From NCBI GenBank assembly GCA_964351995.1, contig CAYGQE010000020.1, positions 1 to 64,000 on the forward strand: a stretch of 64,000 nucleotides of DNA. Reading direction: 5' to 3'. Both the position numbers and the translations under genes were made by a program. Source of the stretch: SZUA-35 sp964351995 (lineage in GTDB: Bacteria > Actinomycetota > Acidimicrobiia > Acidimicrobiales > SZUA-35). Every line of letters starts with the position of its first letter. The first letter of the stretch is position 1. Under the pieces are notes generated by a model. That model had not been told where the DNA came from. It was given only the letters and a program-made list of their open reading frames with translations, and made no database searches. Positions 52,608 through 61,981 of this stretch are shown here, in pieces.

Positions 52608-53986
52608 CCAACGCACACCTCGGCGCCGAACTCAAAACCCATCGAGCCACGGTCGACGCCCTCCTGGTCCAATTCGACGTGACCAGACTCGAGAATCCGG
52701 CCATCATCGACGAGTACTGCGCCGAACTCCAGGTGTGGCTGGAGTCCGCCGAGGATTCGCTGCCGACCATCGACCTCGATCGCATGCAAGCCGACCTGTG
52801 GTTCATGCAGGGAATGCTCTGCCACGTCCGCGGGGATCTCAACGCAGCGATCGATCACCTGCACCGGTCCATCACCCACAGCGAACAGTTTGGCTACATC
52901 CGGCGCCGAATTCTCAGCTTGCGATCTGTTGCGCTCTGCTACGAAAACGCCGGCATGCAGACCGAAGCCACCCGCTACATCTCCGAGGCGCTCGACCTCG
53001 CCAATGCTCTCAACGACGACCACACGATCGCGCTCGTCTCCCACACATTGACCTCGCTTTATCAAGCGCAGGGCGCCAACGAGCAGATTCTCGAATCAGC
53101 GCTGCGAACTCGCGATCTTGCTGAACGAACCAACGACACACAATTGTTGAGCCGGGTCTACAGCGGAGTCGGTATCGCCATGGCCTATGTTGGCCGAGCT
53201 GAGGAGGGTTTCGCCTGGCTCGACCGAGCGGCAGCGCTCGTCGCCGGCGAATCGACACCACTCACCGAGGCCTACTTCGGCATCAATCGCATCTTCCTTC
53301 TGCAAATGGCGGGGCGCATCGACGAGGCCGTCACGCTTGGCCACCGAATCGCCCCCGAACTCGAGCGAATTCCGATCGCCGATGGATCTCGCATTGCGGT
53401 CCTCCTCGCCCAGTTGTCGACGGCGGCGGGAGACTTCGATCGAGCGGCGGAGATGCTCGAACTCGCTGACAAAATCGTTCAAGACGGACCCATGACCGCC
53501 CATCTCGGTGGCTACTACAAGACGGCGGCCAAAGTCCGCGAAGCCAAGGGCGACGCCGTCGGTGCGCTCGACATGTTGCGGCGGCATCTGAGACTGAACA
53601 ACGAACTCGCAGGCCAGAAAGCACAAGCGAGACTCGTGGCGCTCGAACGCCACTTCGCCGACCAACTCGCAGCCAGGACCGAAGAGATCAACCACCTCCG
53701 CACCGTCGAACTCGTCGAGAAAAACCGGCAGCTCGCCACTCTCGTGCAGCAAAAGGATCAGATCCTCGACGTGGTTGTACGCAACCTTCGCGACCCACTC
53801 GCTGCGGCTCAGGAACTCGGTGATTCCCTCGTCATCGACCTTCGTGACCAGCTCAACAGCGACGCACTCGACCGTCTGCGTTCGATCGGCCAAGCGGCAA
53901 CGGAAATGCAGACAACCATCGACATTCTTGTCGCATCACAGCGAGACATCGGCGTCGAGCCCACGAACCACCTCACTCCGGAATGA
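52604..53986 (+). CDS. TPR protein with lost H-box histidine, paralogue 3
   Basis: A 460-residue shorter paralogue. The TPR part is well kept (HLHRSITHSEQFGYIRRRIL, SHTLTSLYQAQGANEQILES) and the coiled coil reads RTEEINHLRTVELVEKNRQL. At the H box VVVRNLRDPLAAAQELGDSL has Arg393 where the others have His. The chain ends about 70 residues later without any ATPase domain. It cannot be a kinase or phosphoacceptor by this site. It may be a regulatory partner for its paralogues. Confidence 0.82.
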   Translation: MTNAHLGAELKTHRATVDALLVQFDVTRLENPAIIDEYCAELQVWLESAEDSLPTIDLDRMQADLWFMQGMLCHVRGDLNAAIDHLHRSITHSEQFGYIRRRILSLRSVALCYENAGMQTEATRYISEALDLANALNDDHTIALVSHTLTSLYQAQGANEQILESALRTRDLAERTNDTQLLSRVYSGVGIAMAYVGRAEEGFAWLDRAAALVAGESTPLTEAYFGINRIFLLQMAGRIDEAVTLGHRIAPELERIPIADGSRIAVLLAQLSTAAGDFDRAAEMLELADKIVQDGPMTAHLGGYYKTAAKVREAKGDAVGALDMLRRHLRLNNELAGQKAQARLVALERHFADQLAARTEEINHLRTVELVEKNRQLATLVQQKDQILDVVVRNLRDPLAAAQELGDSLVIDLRDQLNSDALDRLRSIGQAATEMQTTIDILVASQRDIGVEPTNHLTPE

Positions 53987-54026
53987 CGGGCTGTCGCGAT
54001 GGTGCAGAACATGGCAACATGCGCTC

Positions 54027-55733
54027 GTGCAACGTGATCTGAGCGACGAGGAGATTGCCGCGCTCGTCGACCAGTTGGACGGCACCGGCCCCGCCGATCC
54101 AGATGCTGCGATCGAGTTCTGCGATGCAGTCGCCACCTCGCTGACGTCCCTCCCGACAGACCAGCAAGACCAACACCGGTGGGCCGACCTCTGGTTCATG
54201 CGGGGTGTGCTCAGCCAGATTCGAGGCGACATCGACCAAGCCACCACCTTGCTGCAACGATCGATCGATGTCAGCAAGCAGGTTGGGTACGACCGACGAG
54301 AGATCCTCGGGCTTCGTGCGCTTGCCATGTGCTTCGACAACGCAGGAAGACCTGCCGACTCCACACAGACCATCTTCGAGGCACTCGATCGTGCGAACGA
54401 GTTCGGAGACGACCTCACCCTGGCCCATGTGTCCCATGCCCTGACCGTCATGCACCAGACGCAAGGCGCTCACGAGCAGATGCTCGAGTCAGCGTTGCGC
54501 AACTGTGCGATCGCTGAGCAGGCGGGCGACGTGAGTCTGCTCAGCCGCGTGTATTGCTCGGTGGGAATCGCCTACGCCCGCCTGGGACGAGCCGAGGAAG
54601 GATTTGTCTGGATCGACCGCGCCGACGCTCTTCCGCTGGATCCCGGGCAGCCGTTGATCCAGACGTATCTCGTGCTCAACCGCATGCTTCTGCTGCGATT
54701 CGCTGGCCGCCTCGACGAAGCCGTCGTCCTTGCCGAGCAAGTGGCAGCCGCGACCACCACGATGACATCAGTCGATGCTGCGCGCCTGGCAATCTTCATC
54801 GCTGACATCCACCTCGACATGGGCAACCTCGAGCGGGCTGAGGTCATGCTCGATCGGGCTGCACCGGATGATGCCAATCACACCGCAGCCCATCTGATCG
54901 AGTACTACGCGACGGCGGCGCAGCTCTACGAAGCCAAGGGAGAAGCGGCGCGGGCCCTGGAGATGCTGCACCGGCAAGTATCACTCGACTACAGGGTTCG
55001 TGGAAGTGAAGCCCAAGCCAGACTCGTCGGCCTCGAGCGTCGATACGCAGCGGAGCTCGCGGCAAAGACCCAAGAGCTTCACCATCTCCGTACGGTCGAA
55101 CTCGTCGAGAAGAACCAGCAGCTCTCGGACATTGTTCACCAGAAAGAGGAGATCCTCCACGTCGTCGCCCACGATCTGCGGAACCCCCTTGCTGCTGCGC
55201 AGTTGCTCGGCGAGTCTCTGCTGGCCGATCTACAGGGCACCCTCGACGTCGACGCACTTGAACGACTGGGCTCGATCAGCACCGCAGCGGTCGAGATGCG
55301 AAGGACCATCGACACCCTCGTCGCCGACTCCACCGGCACAACGCAAAGCCCCACCCCTGTCGGCACGGTGGTCAGACTCGCCGTCGCTCACGCAGCGGCA
55401 ACATCTGCTGAACGAGGCGTTGCCATCGAGGACACCATCGAAGATGTCGATCTGATGGTTGACGGAGCCTTGCTACGCCGCTCACTCGACGACGTGCTCT
55501 CGAACGCCATCGAGACAACCAGGGAAGGGTCCGCTGTCAAGGTCACCGTGGGCCCCACCGACCTCGGCGTCGCCATCACCGTCGCGGGCGACATCCGATT
55601 CGACGACCACTTCGCCGGCGGCCGGAGTCTGTACATCGCTCGACGCCTCGTCGAACGGATCCGCGGCTCGATCACCCTGTCGTTGGCCATCGAGGAAGCT
55701 CGTCATGTTGCCACCATCGATCTTCGCCGCTGA
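54027..55733 (+). CDS. TPR/HisKA protein with degenerate ATPase, paralogue 4
   Basis: A 568-residue paralogue from GTG 54027, 40 bases after paralogue 3. TPR region (TLLQRSIDVSKQVGYDRREI, SHALTVMHQTQGAHEQMLES); coiled coil KTQELHHLRTVELVEKNQQL; H box EILHVVAHDLRNPLAAAQLL with H382. The ATPase-like part reads LLRRSLDDVLSNAIETTREG, so this copy alone keeps the N-box Asn, but G1 and G2 are still absent. The longer open frame upstream overlaps paralogue 3 and is not family-like. Confidence 0.8.
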   Translation: MQRDLSDEEIAALVDQLDGTGPADPDAAIEFCDAVATSLTSLPTDQQDQHRWADLWFMRGVLSQIRGDIDQATTLLQRSIDVSKQVGYDRREILGLRALAMCFDNAGRPADSTQTIFEALDRANEFGDDLTLAHVSHALTVMHQTQGAHEQMLESALRNCAIAEQAGDVSLLSRVYCSVGIAYARLGRAEEGFVWIDRADALPLDPGQPLIQTYLVLNRMLLLRFAGRLDEAVVLAEQVAAATTTMTSVDAARLAIFIADIHLDMGNLERAEVMLDRAAPDDANHTAAHLIEYYATAAQLYEAKGEAARALEMLHRQVSLDYRVRGSEAQARLVGLERRYAAELAAKTQELHHLRTVELVEKNQQLSDIVHQKEEILHVVAHDLRNPLAAAQLLGESLLADLQGTLDVDALERLGSISTAAVEMRRTIDTLVADSTGTTQSPTPVGTVVRLAVAHAAATSAERGVAIEDTIEDVDLMVDGALLRRSLDDVLSNAIETTREGSAVKVTVGPTDLGVAITVAGDIRFDDHFAGGRSLYIARRLVERIRGSITLSLAIEEARHVATIDLRR

Positions 55734-55734
55734 C

Positions 55735-55753
55735 GGGTGACGCAGGGTCACCC
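55735..55753 (+). terminator. Hairpin after paralogue 4
   Basis: Inverted repeat GGGTGAC (55735-55741) and GTCACCC (55747-55753) with a five-base loop, two bases after the paralogue 4 stop. There is no T-run, so it may be a weak or factor-dependent terminator. The 100 bases to ilvD hold nothing else recognisable. Confidence 0.45.
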
Positions 55754-55855
55754 TCGAACGTTCACGATCCAGCGATGAACGGCAACGCCGAGCAGCGACG
55801 CCTTCAGCGTTGATGACGAGTTCGCCCCAGTGCATGTAGCCAGCTTTCGATTCAA

Positions 55856-57556
55856 TCAGCCGTCGGTGACGCAGCCATTTGAAGCGTCCTGCGTGAGCTT
55901 GATGAACTTCCAGAGGGTGCCGGAGGTGGCTTTGTAGGGAGGCATCTGCCAGGCTTCGGCCCGGCGAGCCATCTCGGCCTCGTCGATGTCGACCGTCATC
56001 TGGTGGGACTCGTCGTCGATCGTGATGACGTCGCCGTCCTGTACGAGGGCGATCGGGCCACCTTCTTGAGCTTCTGGCACCACGTGACCAACGATGAAGC
56101 CATGGCTCCCTCCAGAGAAACGGCCATCGGTGATGAGCGCCACGTCCTCGAGGAAGCCTGCCCCGGCCAGCGCACTGGTGGGGGTGAGCATCTCGGGCAT
56201 ACCGGGTCCGCCCTTGGGGCCCTCGTAGCGAATCACGATCACGTCGCCCGACACGATGCGGCCCTCTTCGAGGCCTACGAGCATGTCTTCCTCGCAGTCG
56301 AACACCCGAGCGGGACCGGTGAAAAGCAAGCCTTCTTTGCCGGTGATCTTTCCGACCGCACCGCCGGGGGCGAGGTTGCCCCGCAGAATCGAGATGTGTC
56401 CGCGAGCCTTGACGGCGACATCGAGCTTCGACACCACATCTTGGTCCTCGTCAAGGTGCGGAGCCGTCTCGAGGTTCTCGCCAATGGTCTTGCCCGTGAT
56501 CGTGAGCTGGTCGCCATCGAGCATGCCCTCGTCGAGCAGGTAGCGCATGACGCCAGGCACGCCGCCAACGGCATGCAGGTCTTCCATCACGTACTTGCCT
56601 GACGGCTTGAGGTCGGCCAGCAACGGCACGCGAGCACTCGTTGCCTGCCAGTCGTCGATGGTGAGATCGATCCCGAACGAACGAGCCATGGCAATGGTGT
56701 GGATGACGGCGTTGGTCGAACCGCCCAGCGCCATGGTGATGACCATGGCGTTCTCGAAGGACGCACGTGTCACGATTCGGCGAGGCGTCAGACCCTCGGC
56801 CAGCAGCATCTCCATCATTGATCCAGCCTGCACACACTCGGCGAGCTTGGCCGGATCCTCGGCCGGGGTGCTGGAAGAAAATGGGAGGCTGAGGCCCATG
56901 GCCTCGATGGCAGTAGCCATGGTGTTGGCCGTGTACATGCCGCCACATGCGCCAGCACCAGGAATCGAACAATCGACGATGGTCTGTCGCTCTTCCTCGG
57001 TGATCTTGCCAGCAAGGAACTCGCCGTAGCTCTGGAAGGCCGACACCACATCGAGCTTCTCTTCAACGCCGTTGATCGTGCCGCAGCCGGCACGGATCGT
57101 GCCGCCGTAGACCATGATCGATGGTCGGTTGAGCCGACCCATCGCCATCACAGCGCCCGGCATGTTCTTGTCACAACCGGGAAGGGCCACGAGCCCGTCG
57201 TACCACTGAGCCGCCATGACCGTCTCGATCGAGTCGGCGATGAGATCACGGCTCTGCATGGAGAACGACATACCGTCGGTCCCCATCGAGATGCCGTCGG
57301 AAACACCAATGGTGTCGAACCGCATACCCACGAGGCCGGAGGCGACCACGCCCTTCTTCACTTCGTCACCGAGGTTGCCCAGGTGCATGTTGCACGGGTT
57401 GCCCTCGTACCAGCAGGCGGCAATGCCGATCTGCGGCTTGTCGAGATCGGCATTGCTCAGGCCCGTGGCCATCAGCATTGCCTGCGAGGCACCCTGGCTC
57501 TTGGGCTGCGTGATTCGCGACGAGTAGGCGTTCAGTTCAACTGGCTGTTCTCCCAT
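55856..57556 (-). CDS. ilvD: Dihydroxy-acid dehydratase
   Basis: A 566-residue IlvD of branched-chain amino acid synthesis, converting dihydroxyacids to 2-oxoacids. Iron-sulfur and metal cysteines appear in IAACWYEGNPCNMHLGNLGD, PGCDKNMPGAVMAMGRLN and GAGACGGMYTANTMATAIEA. The C-terminal SGGSHGFIVGHVVPEAQEGG is also conserved. Length is normal. It stands alone, convergent with the TPR array and divergent from a CHASE-domain kinase, so it is not part of either system. Confidence 0.95.
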   Translation of the reverse strand: MGEQPVELNAYSSRITQPKSQGASQAMLMATGLSNADLDKPQIGIAACWYEGNPCNMHLGNLGDEVKKGVVASGLVGMRFDTIGVSDGISMGTDGMSFSMQSRDLIADSIETVMAAQWYDGLVALPGCDKNMPGAVMAMGRLNRPSIMVYGGTIRAGCGTINGVEEKLDVVSAFQSYGEFLAGKITEEERQTIVDCSIPGAGACGGMYTANTMATAIEAMGLSLPFSSSTPAEDPAKLAECVQAGSMMEMLLAEGLTPRRIVTRASFENAMVITMALGGSTNAVIHTIAMARSFGIDLTIDDWQATSARVPLLADLKPSGKYVMEDLHAVGGVPGVMRYLLDEGMLDGDQLTITGKTIGENLETAPHLDEDQDVVSKLDVAVKARGHISILRGNLAPGGAVGKITGKEGLLFTGPARVFDCEEDMLVGLEEGRIVSGDVIVIRYEGPKGGPGMPEMLTPTSALAGAGFLEDVALITDGRFSGGSHGFIVGHVVPEAQEGGPIALVQDGDVITIDDESHQMTVDIDEAEMARRAEAWQMPPYKATSGTLWKFIKLTQDASNGCVTDG

Positions 57557-57679
57557 CTGTGCATCATGCCAGTCTCTGCCGCTTGTGACGTCATGGAATG
57601 CGGCAACTCGCGGCTTCCATCATGCTCCGCACACAATTGCCGAGTCTGTGCGGAGATGCCACCTCCAAGGGGACGCTCG

Positions 57680-59794
57680 ATGAACGCCAGCCAGGCAAGT
57701 TTCAGGAAGCGGCGAGTGCTCCCCGGTGTCGTGCTGACGCTTGGGCTCCTGGCGACCGCCGTCATCACCTTCCTGTTCTGGGACAACAGCCGGGCCCGTA
57801 CCGATGATCGACGAGCCTTGATGACCGAGGAGATTGCCTCTGCCATCGAATTCCGAATGGGCACCTACGTCCAGAGCATTGAAGGCGCACGAGCTCTGTT
57901 TCAGGCCAGTGATGAGGTCACCCCCGATGACTTCGAGGCGTACGTTGGTGCGGTCGGAGTTCTCGACGACCTCCCCGGCATGCAGGCCGTGGGATGGAAT
58001 CGGCTGGTGCGATCCGACGAGGTCGCAGCCTACGAACAACGGATGCGAGCTCAGGACCCGCTTCTTCCAGACGACTACAACGTGCGACCCATCACGACCG
58101 ACGAGTTGATGGTCGTCGAATACATCATCCCGATCGAGGGCAACGAGCAGGCGTTCGGTTTCAACATCTTGAGCGAGGAACGTCGCGCCGCTGCCATCGC
58201 CCTTTCACTCTCCACCGATGCTCCAGCTGCGACCGCTCCGATCAACTTGGTGCAAGACGAGATCTCGGTGCCAGGCATTCTCGTCGTCCTTCCAACGACG
58301 AAGAACGGCGATGTCGACGGCTCGGTCGTTGCGGTGTTCCGCACCGAAGACCTTCTGGCCGCCGCCGAAAGCGACATTGGCCACACCTTCAGCGTGCAAG
58401 ACGTCGGGGCCGTTGGGGCCGTTGGGGCCGAGACCGACGAAGCCATCCTGCTCAGCGCATCCGAAAGCGACCTCGACACCTCGGCCCAGGTGGAGATCGT
58501 GGTCTACGGTCGCCGGTGGCTGGTGTCACTCGGCCTGGGAAACGTCCCCGACTCATCGCCACTTGGGCTGATCTTCGGAGCCGCAAGTGGTGCGGCGCTA
58601 GCCGTTGCGCTTGCCTGGTTGCTCCACACCACGCAACAGGCCGCCCAGACCGCGAACCGCAAGGCAGCGGTCCTCACACAAGAACTGGGGGACAAAAATC
58701 ATGAGCTCGCCGTGGTGGGCAGTCGCCTCGAGCGCGGCATTCGCTCGGCCGACATCCTCGTCTGGGAAAGCAACCTGACCACCGGCGCGACCTGGTCATC
58801 AGCAGACCCAGAACACCCAGAGGCCGGAATCGAAGACACCTTCAACGAACGCGTCCATCCCGAGGACCGAGCGTTGGTCGACAGCTACCCCGACCCTGCG
58901 CCGGGCGAGACACGCGAGTACGAGTTTCGGCTCGCCGACAAGCACGGCAACTACCGGTGGATGCTCTCCCGAAGCCAGGGCGTTCAACGCGAGGGCGACC
59001 AGGTGATCATCGGAGCTCACATCGACATCACCGATCAGCAAAAGCACACGGATCTCGTCGAAGTCCTGAACGAGGATCTGACCGCTCGCAATCAGGCCCT
59101 ACGCGACTTCACCCATGTGGCCAGCCACGATCTCCGCTCGCCTTTGCGAGCGGTGGGGACCCTCGTCGGGTTCCTCCGTGATGACCTTCCTGCCGATCTG
59201 GCCGCAGACGCCGAGCACCACCTGACCCGCATCGACGAGAGGGTGGCGAGGATGAGCCAGCTGATCGACGATCTCCTCATCTATGCGCGGGCTCACAGCA
59301 AAGAGCACCGGTTTGAAATGGTCGACGTCGTCGACGTGGTGCAGGCCATCCTCGCCACGATCGAGATCCCCAACGACATCGTCGCCATCGTCGACTGCGC
59401 AATCCCCACGGTCTCGATCAACAAGACACCCTTCTCGATGTGCGTCCGAAACCTGATCGACAATGCCTTCAAACACCACGACAAGGTGGGTGGTCAAGTC
59501 GCCATCACGGCCCACCTCGCCGACAGCCATCTCCACGTGTCGGTCACCGACAATGGCCCCGGCATCGAAGCCAAGTATCTGCCCAAGATCTTCGAGCCGT
59601 TCCGCCGCCTACGCACCGACGAGGTCACACCAGGCAGCGGCATCGGCCTGTCGGTGATCGAACGTGCCACCGCCGCCCACGGCGCACGCATCGACGTGCA
59701 TTCGGTGCTGGGAGAAGGCTCGACATTCACGATTTTGTGGCCGCTCGGCGCGACGACGCCGTCGGTCATCGACGCACATGCTGTCATCGCCTGA
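57680..59794 (+). CDS. CHASE-PAS sensor histidine kinase
   Basis: A 704-residue membrane kinase. N-terminal helix (VVLTLGLLATAVITFLFWDN), periplasmic CHASE domain (residues 40-285, with IEFRMGTYVQSIEGARALFQ and DDLPGMQAVGWNRLV), second helix near 305 (GLIFGAASGAALAVALAWLL), a PAS domain with PAC signature (YEFRLADKHGNYRWMLSR), then HisKA with H483 in HVASHDLRSPLRAVG and a complete ATPase (RNLIDNAFKHH, DNGPGIE, GSGIGLSVIE). CHASE domains sense small extracellular molecules. The response regulator 45 bases downstream is its probable partner. ATG 57680 follows a GGGGACG site. Confidence 0.9.
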   Translation: MNASQASFRKRRVLPGVVLTLGLLATAVITFLFWDNSRARTDDRRALMTEEIASAIEFRMGTYVQSIEGARALFQASDEVTPDDFEAYVGAVGVLDDLPGMQAVGWNRLVRSDEVAAYEQRMRAQDPLLPDDYNVRPITTDELMVVEYIIPIEGNEQAFGFNILSEERRAAAIALSLSTDAPAATAPINLVQDEISVPGILVVLPTTKNGDVDGSVVAVFRTEDLLAAAESDIGHTFSVQDVGAVGAVGAETDEAILLSASESDLDTSAQVEIVVYGRRWLVSLGLGNVPDSSPLGLIFGAASGAALAVALAWLLHTTQQAAQTANRKAAVLTQELGDKNHELAVVGSRLERGIRSADILVWESNLTTGATWSSADPEHPEAGIEDTFNERVHPEDRALVDSYPDPAPGETREYEFRLADKHGNYRWMLSRSQGVQREGDQVIIGAHIDITDQQKHTDLVEVLNEDLTARNQALRDFTHVASHDLRSPLRAVGTLVGFLRDDLPADLAADAEHHLTRIDERVARMSQLIDDLLIYARAHSKEHRFEMVDVVDVVQAILATIEIPNDIVAIVDCAIPTVSINKTPFSMCVRNLIDNAFKHHDKVGGQVAITAHLADSHLHVSVTDNGPGIEAKYLPKIFEPFRRLRTDEVTPGSGIGLSVIERATAAHGARIDVHSVLGEGSTFTILWPLGATTPSVIDAHAVIA
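58405..58431 (+). repeat. 9-base tandem repeat in CHASE kinase gene
   Basis: GGGGCCGTT twice and a third diverging copy GGGGCCGAG, encoding GAVGAVGAE in the CHASE domain. Minor and possibly variable. Confidence 0.7.
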
Positions 59795-59838
59795 CTCTCC
59801 AACGAAGCCTTTCCGCCAACAACCGAGGACACCACCCC

Positions 59839-60264
59839 GTGGAACCAAAGACCGTCACCCTGCTGATCGTCGATGACGACGAGATCGATCGCGAGTCGAT
59901 CTTGCGAAGCCTCCGCAAGGAACGCGTCTCGAACCCGGTGATCACCGCCGGCGATGGCGTCGAGGCGCTGAGCATCCTTCGCCGCAAGGGTGATGCACGA
60001 GTCGAGCGGCCCGTGATCGTGATTCTCGACTGGAAGATGCCGCGGATGAATGGCCTCGAATTCCTCGAAGAGCTCCGAGCTGACGTCAACCTGCGAGAGA
60101 CCGTCGTCTTTGTTCTCACCACGTCGCACGATGAGGAGGACATCCACGATGCCTACCGAAATCTCGTCGCCGGCTACATCGTGAAGGACTCGGCTGGCCA
60201 AGACTTCATCAACCTCGTGCAGTTGCTCGACACCTACTGGCGAGTCGTGCAACTACCGACGTGA
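59839..60264 (+). CDS. Single-domain response regulator (Rcp1-like)
   Basis: A 141-residue receiver. Acidic pocket D12-D13, phospho-acceptor D64 in VILDWKMPRMNGLEFL, Thr in FVLTTSHDEEDI and Lys in GYIVKDSAG. The pattern LLIVDDDEIDRE and the long insert before the phospho-Asp are those of phytochrome-type response regulators. No output domain. It is the likely substrate of the CHASE kinase upstream. GTG start at 59839 with GAGG upstream. Convergent with the hybrid kinase that follows. Confidence 0.9.
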   Translation: MEPKTVTLLIVDDDEIDRESILRSLRKERVSNPVITAGDGVEALSILRRKGDARVERPVIVILDWKMPRMNGLEFLEELRADVNLRETVVFVLTTSHDEEDIHDAYRNLVAGYIVKDSAGQDFINLVQLLDTYWRVVQLPT

Positions 60265-60269
60265 ACTCG

Positions 60270-61394
60270 TCAGTCCTCGACCGAGGCGTCGCCGGTCGGA
60301 AACACGATCTGGAGATGTGCTCCGTTCGGGCGATCGTGCACGAATCGAATCCTGCCGCCATAGCCCTCGACGATGCGGCGAGAGATTGCAAGACCGAATC
60401 CGAGGCCCGTCGAGCGGCGAGGGTCCAGCCGTTCGAGCACCTCGAATGCACGCTCAGCGTTGCTTGCGTCCACTCCCGTGCCATTGTCCACGACGTCGAC
60501 GATGATGGTCTGCTGCTGGGTGCGCCTGGCTGAGATCTCGATCTCTACGGGAACGTCGTCTCGACAATATTTCACCGAGTTGGCCAGCAGGTTGAGCAGA
60601 ACTCTCGTCAGCTGCTCTTCGTCAGCGTTGACCTGCAGACCTTCCTCGACATCGACACAAATCGTCCCGTCGGCGCCAGCAAGGTCTGCCTTGATGAGCT
60701 GCACGCACTGGGTGACGCAGTCGGCAACGTCAACCGGCACCCCTGTGGGCACCAAGCCGCGCAGTGAGGCGAAGTCCAGCATCGACAGGATCATGCGGTC
60801 GACTTTTTCCAAACTCGATTCAAGCCGATTGCCGAAGTCGACCACGACCGGGTCATCAGAGTCGATCTCGTTCAGCAGGCGGTCGGCGAAGAGACGAGCG
60901 GTGCGAACCGGTGCTCGCAGGTCGTGGGCGACGACGTGAGCGAAGCCATCCAGCTCGTTGGCTGACTTTTCGCGTTCGCGCTGTGCGCCCAAGAGCTCAG
61001 CCTGGGTTCGGCTGCGGGCCAGGGCGTACCGAATGGCACGATCAAGCACGTCAGGTGTGATGAAGCCCTTCCGCAGGACATCCTGGGCCCCCAGTTCCAG
61101 CGCCCGAATCGGCATCTCCTCATCGTCGACGCCGGTCTGCACGATGAGCGATGCCTCGTTGCAGAGGCCGACCAAAACCGGAATCACTTCGAGGTCGGTC
61201 GCATCGGGCAGGGTGAGGTCCGTCAGGACGATCTGGGGGTTGAGGGTGGCGACCGCCTCCCGTGCCGTTTCCAGGCTCGTCACCCATCGGACGTCCAAGG
61301 AGCTCTTGGAAATGCGAGCCAGACCACGGAGAATCAGCTCGGCATCAACGGGGTCGTCTTCGATCAGCAGCACTGATCCAACGAGATCCGTCAT
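60270..61394 (-). CDS. REC-histidine kinase hybrid
   Basis: A 374-residue soluble protein with an N-terminal receiver (SVLLIEDDPVDAEL, phospho-Asp D59 in IVLTDLTLPDA, TGVDDEE, VLRKGF) followed by a histidine kinase core: H157 in GFAHVVAHDLRAPVRTARLF, N box VLLNLLANSVKYC, G1 DNGTGVDA, G2 GLGFGLAISRR. No membrane helix. The order is the reverse of most hybrids and suits a receiver-controlled kinase. ATGA overlap with the response regulator upstream indicates a pair; together they face the CHASE-kinase pair as a phosphorelay island. Confidence 0.9.
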   Translation of the reverse strand: MTDLVGSVLLIEDDPVDAELILRGLARISKSSLDVRWVTSLETAREAVATLNPQIVLTDLTLPDATDLEVIPVLVGLCNEASLIVQTGVDDEEMPIRALELGAQDVLRKGFITPDVLDRAIRYALARSRTQAELLGAQREREKSANELDGFAHVVAHDLRAPVRTARLFADRLLNEIDSDDPVVVDFGNRLESSLEKVDRMILSMLDFASLRGLVPTGVPVDVADCVTQCVQLIKADLAGADGTICVDVEEGLQVNADEEQLTRVLLNLLANSVKYCRDDVPVEIEISARRTQQQTIIVDVVDNGTGVDASNAERAFEVLERLDPRRSTGLGFGLAISRRIVEGYGGRIRFVHDRPNGAHLQIVFPTGDASVED

Positions 61395-61810
61395 GCGGTG
61401 GCACGCCACGTCAATGAATTGGCGAATTCGACCATCTGGGAGAACTTCGTCGGCTTGACCACCACGAAGTTCGCACCGGCATCGAGCGCGGAGGAACGGT
61501 CCTCGTCGCGAGTCGACGTGGTGAACACGATGACGGGCAGCTCTGCGGTTCGCGGGTCTTCACGAATCAATTCGAGGGTGCGGTGACCGTCGAGGCCCGG
61601 CATGCGGAGATCGAGCACGACCAGATCGGGCAGCTGATGATCGGGGGTGTTGGCGAGCAGCTCGAGCATTTCGATTCCGTTCAGGGTGAACGTCAACCCT
61701 GGCTCGAGTTCGGCCTCGGCAGCCGCAAGAGAGAACAGCAGGTGGTCGTCGGTGTCGTCGTCGGCCACCCACACTTGCAACACATCAGTTTGCTGCGTTG
61801 TCATCGTCAT
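61391..61810 (-). CDS. Response regulator, receiver only
   Basis: A 139-residue Rcp1-like receiver: acidic pocket ADDDTDDH at 16-23, phospho-Asp D67 in LVVLDLRMPGLDGHRTL, TTST, and Lys in VVVKPTKF. No output domain. It starts at ATG 61810 after an AGAGGAG site and overlaps the REC-kinase gene by ATGA. Closely similar in pattern to the receiver at 61982 on the other strand, suggesting local duplication. Confidence 0.9.
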   Translation of the reverse strand: MTMTTQQTDVLQVWVADDDTDDHLLFSLAAAEAELEPGLTFTLNGIEMLELLANTPDHQLPDLVVLDLRMPGLDGHRTLELIREDPRTAELPVIVFTTSTRDEDRSSALDAGANFVVVKPTKFSQMVEFANSLTWRATA

Positions 61811-61935
61811 CGCCGTGCGCTCCTCTGAGCTCTCGATCTGATCGCTTGCACGCAAGATTCGGTTGGATCAGCTGCTGTATGAGCGCCCTCACGGCGGCCT
61901 GATGCCTGTCGAAACTCTTCGAGTACGACCCCAAT

Positions 61936-61977
61936 GCGCAGCCCACGGATGGAGCCAGCGCAGCCCACGGATGGAGC
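61936..61977 (+). repeat. 20-base direct repeat over a ribosome binding site
   Basis: The 20-base segment GCGCAGCCCACGGATGGAGC occurs at 61936-61955 and again at 61958-61977, separated by CA. The second copy supplies the GGATGGAG site used by the receiver gene at 61982, so a ribosome site has been duplicated. Confidence 0.8.
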
Positions 61978-61981
61978 AACA

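Noticed and set aside
53775..54026. 5' extension of paralogue 4 overlapping paralogue 3
   Set aside because: It is out of frame with paralogue 3, Ser/Thr/Arg-rich as shadow frames are, and absent from the other paralogues.
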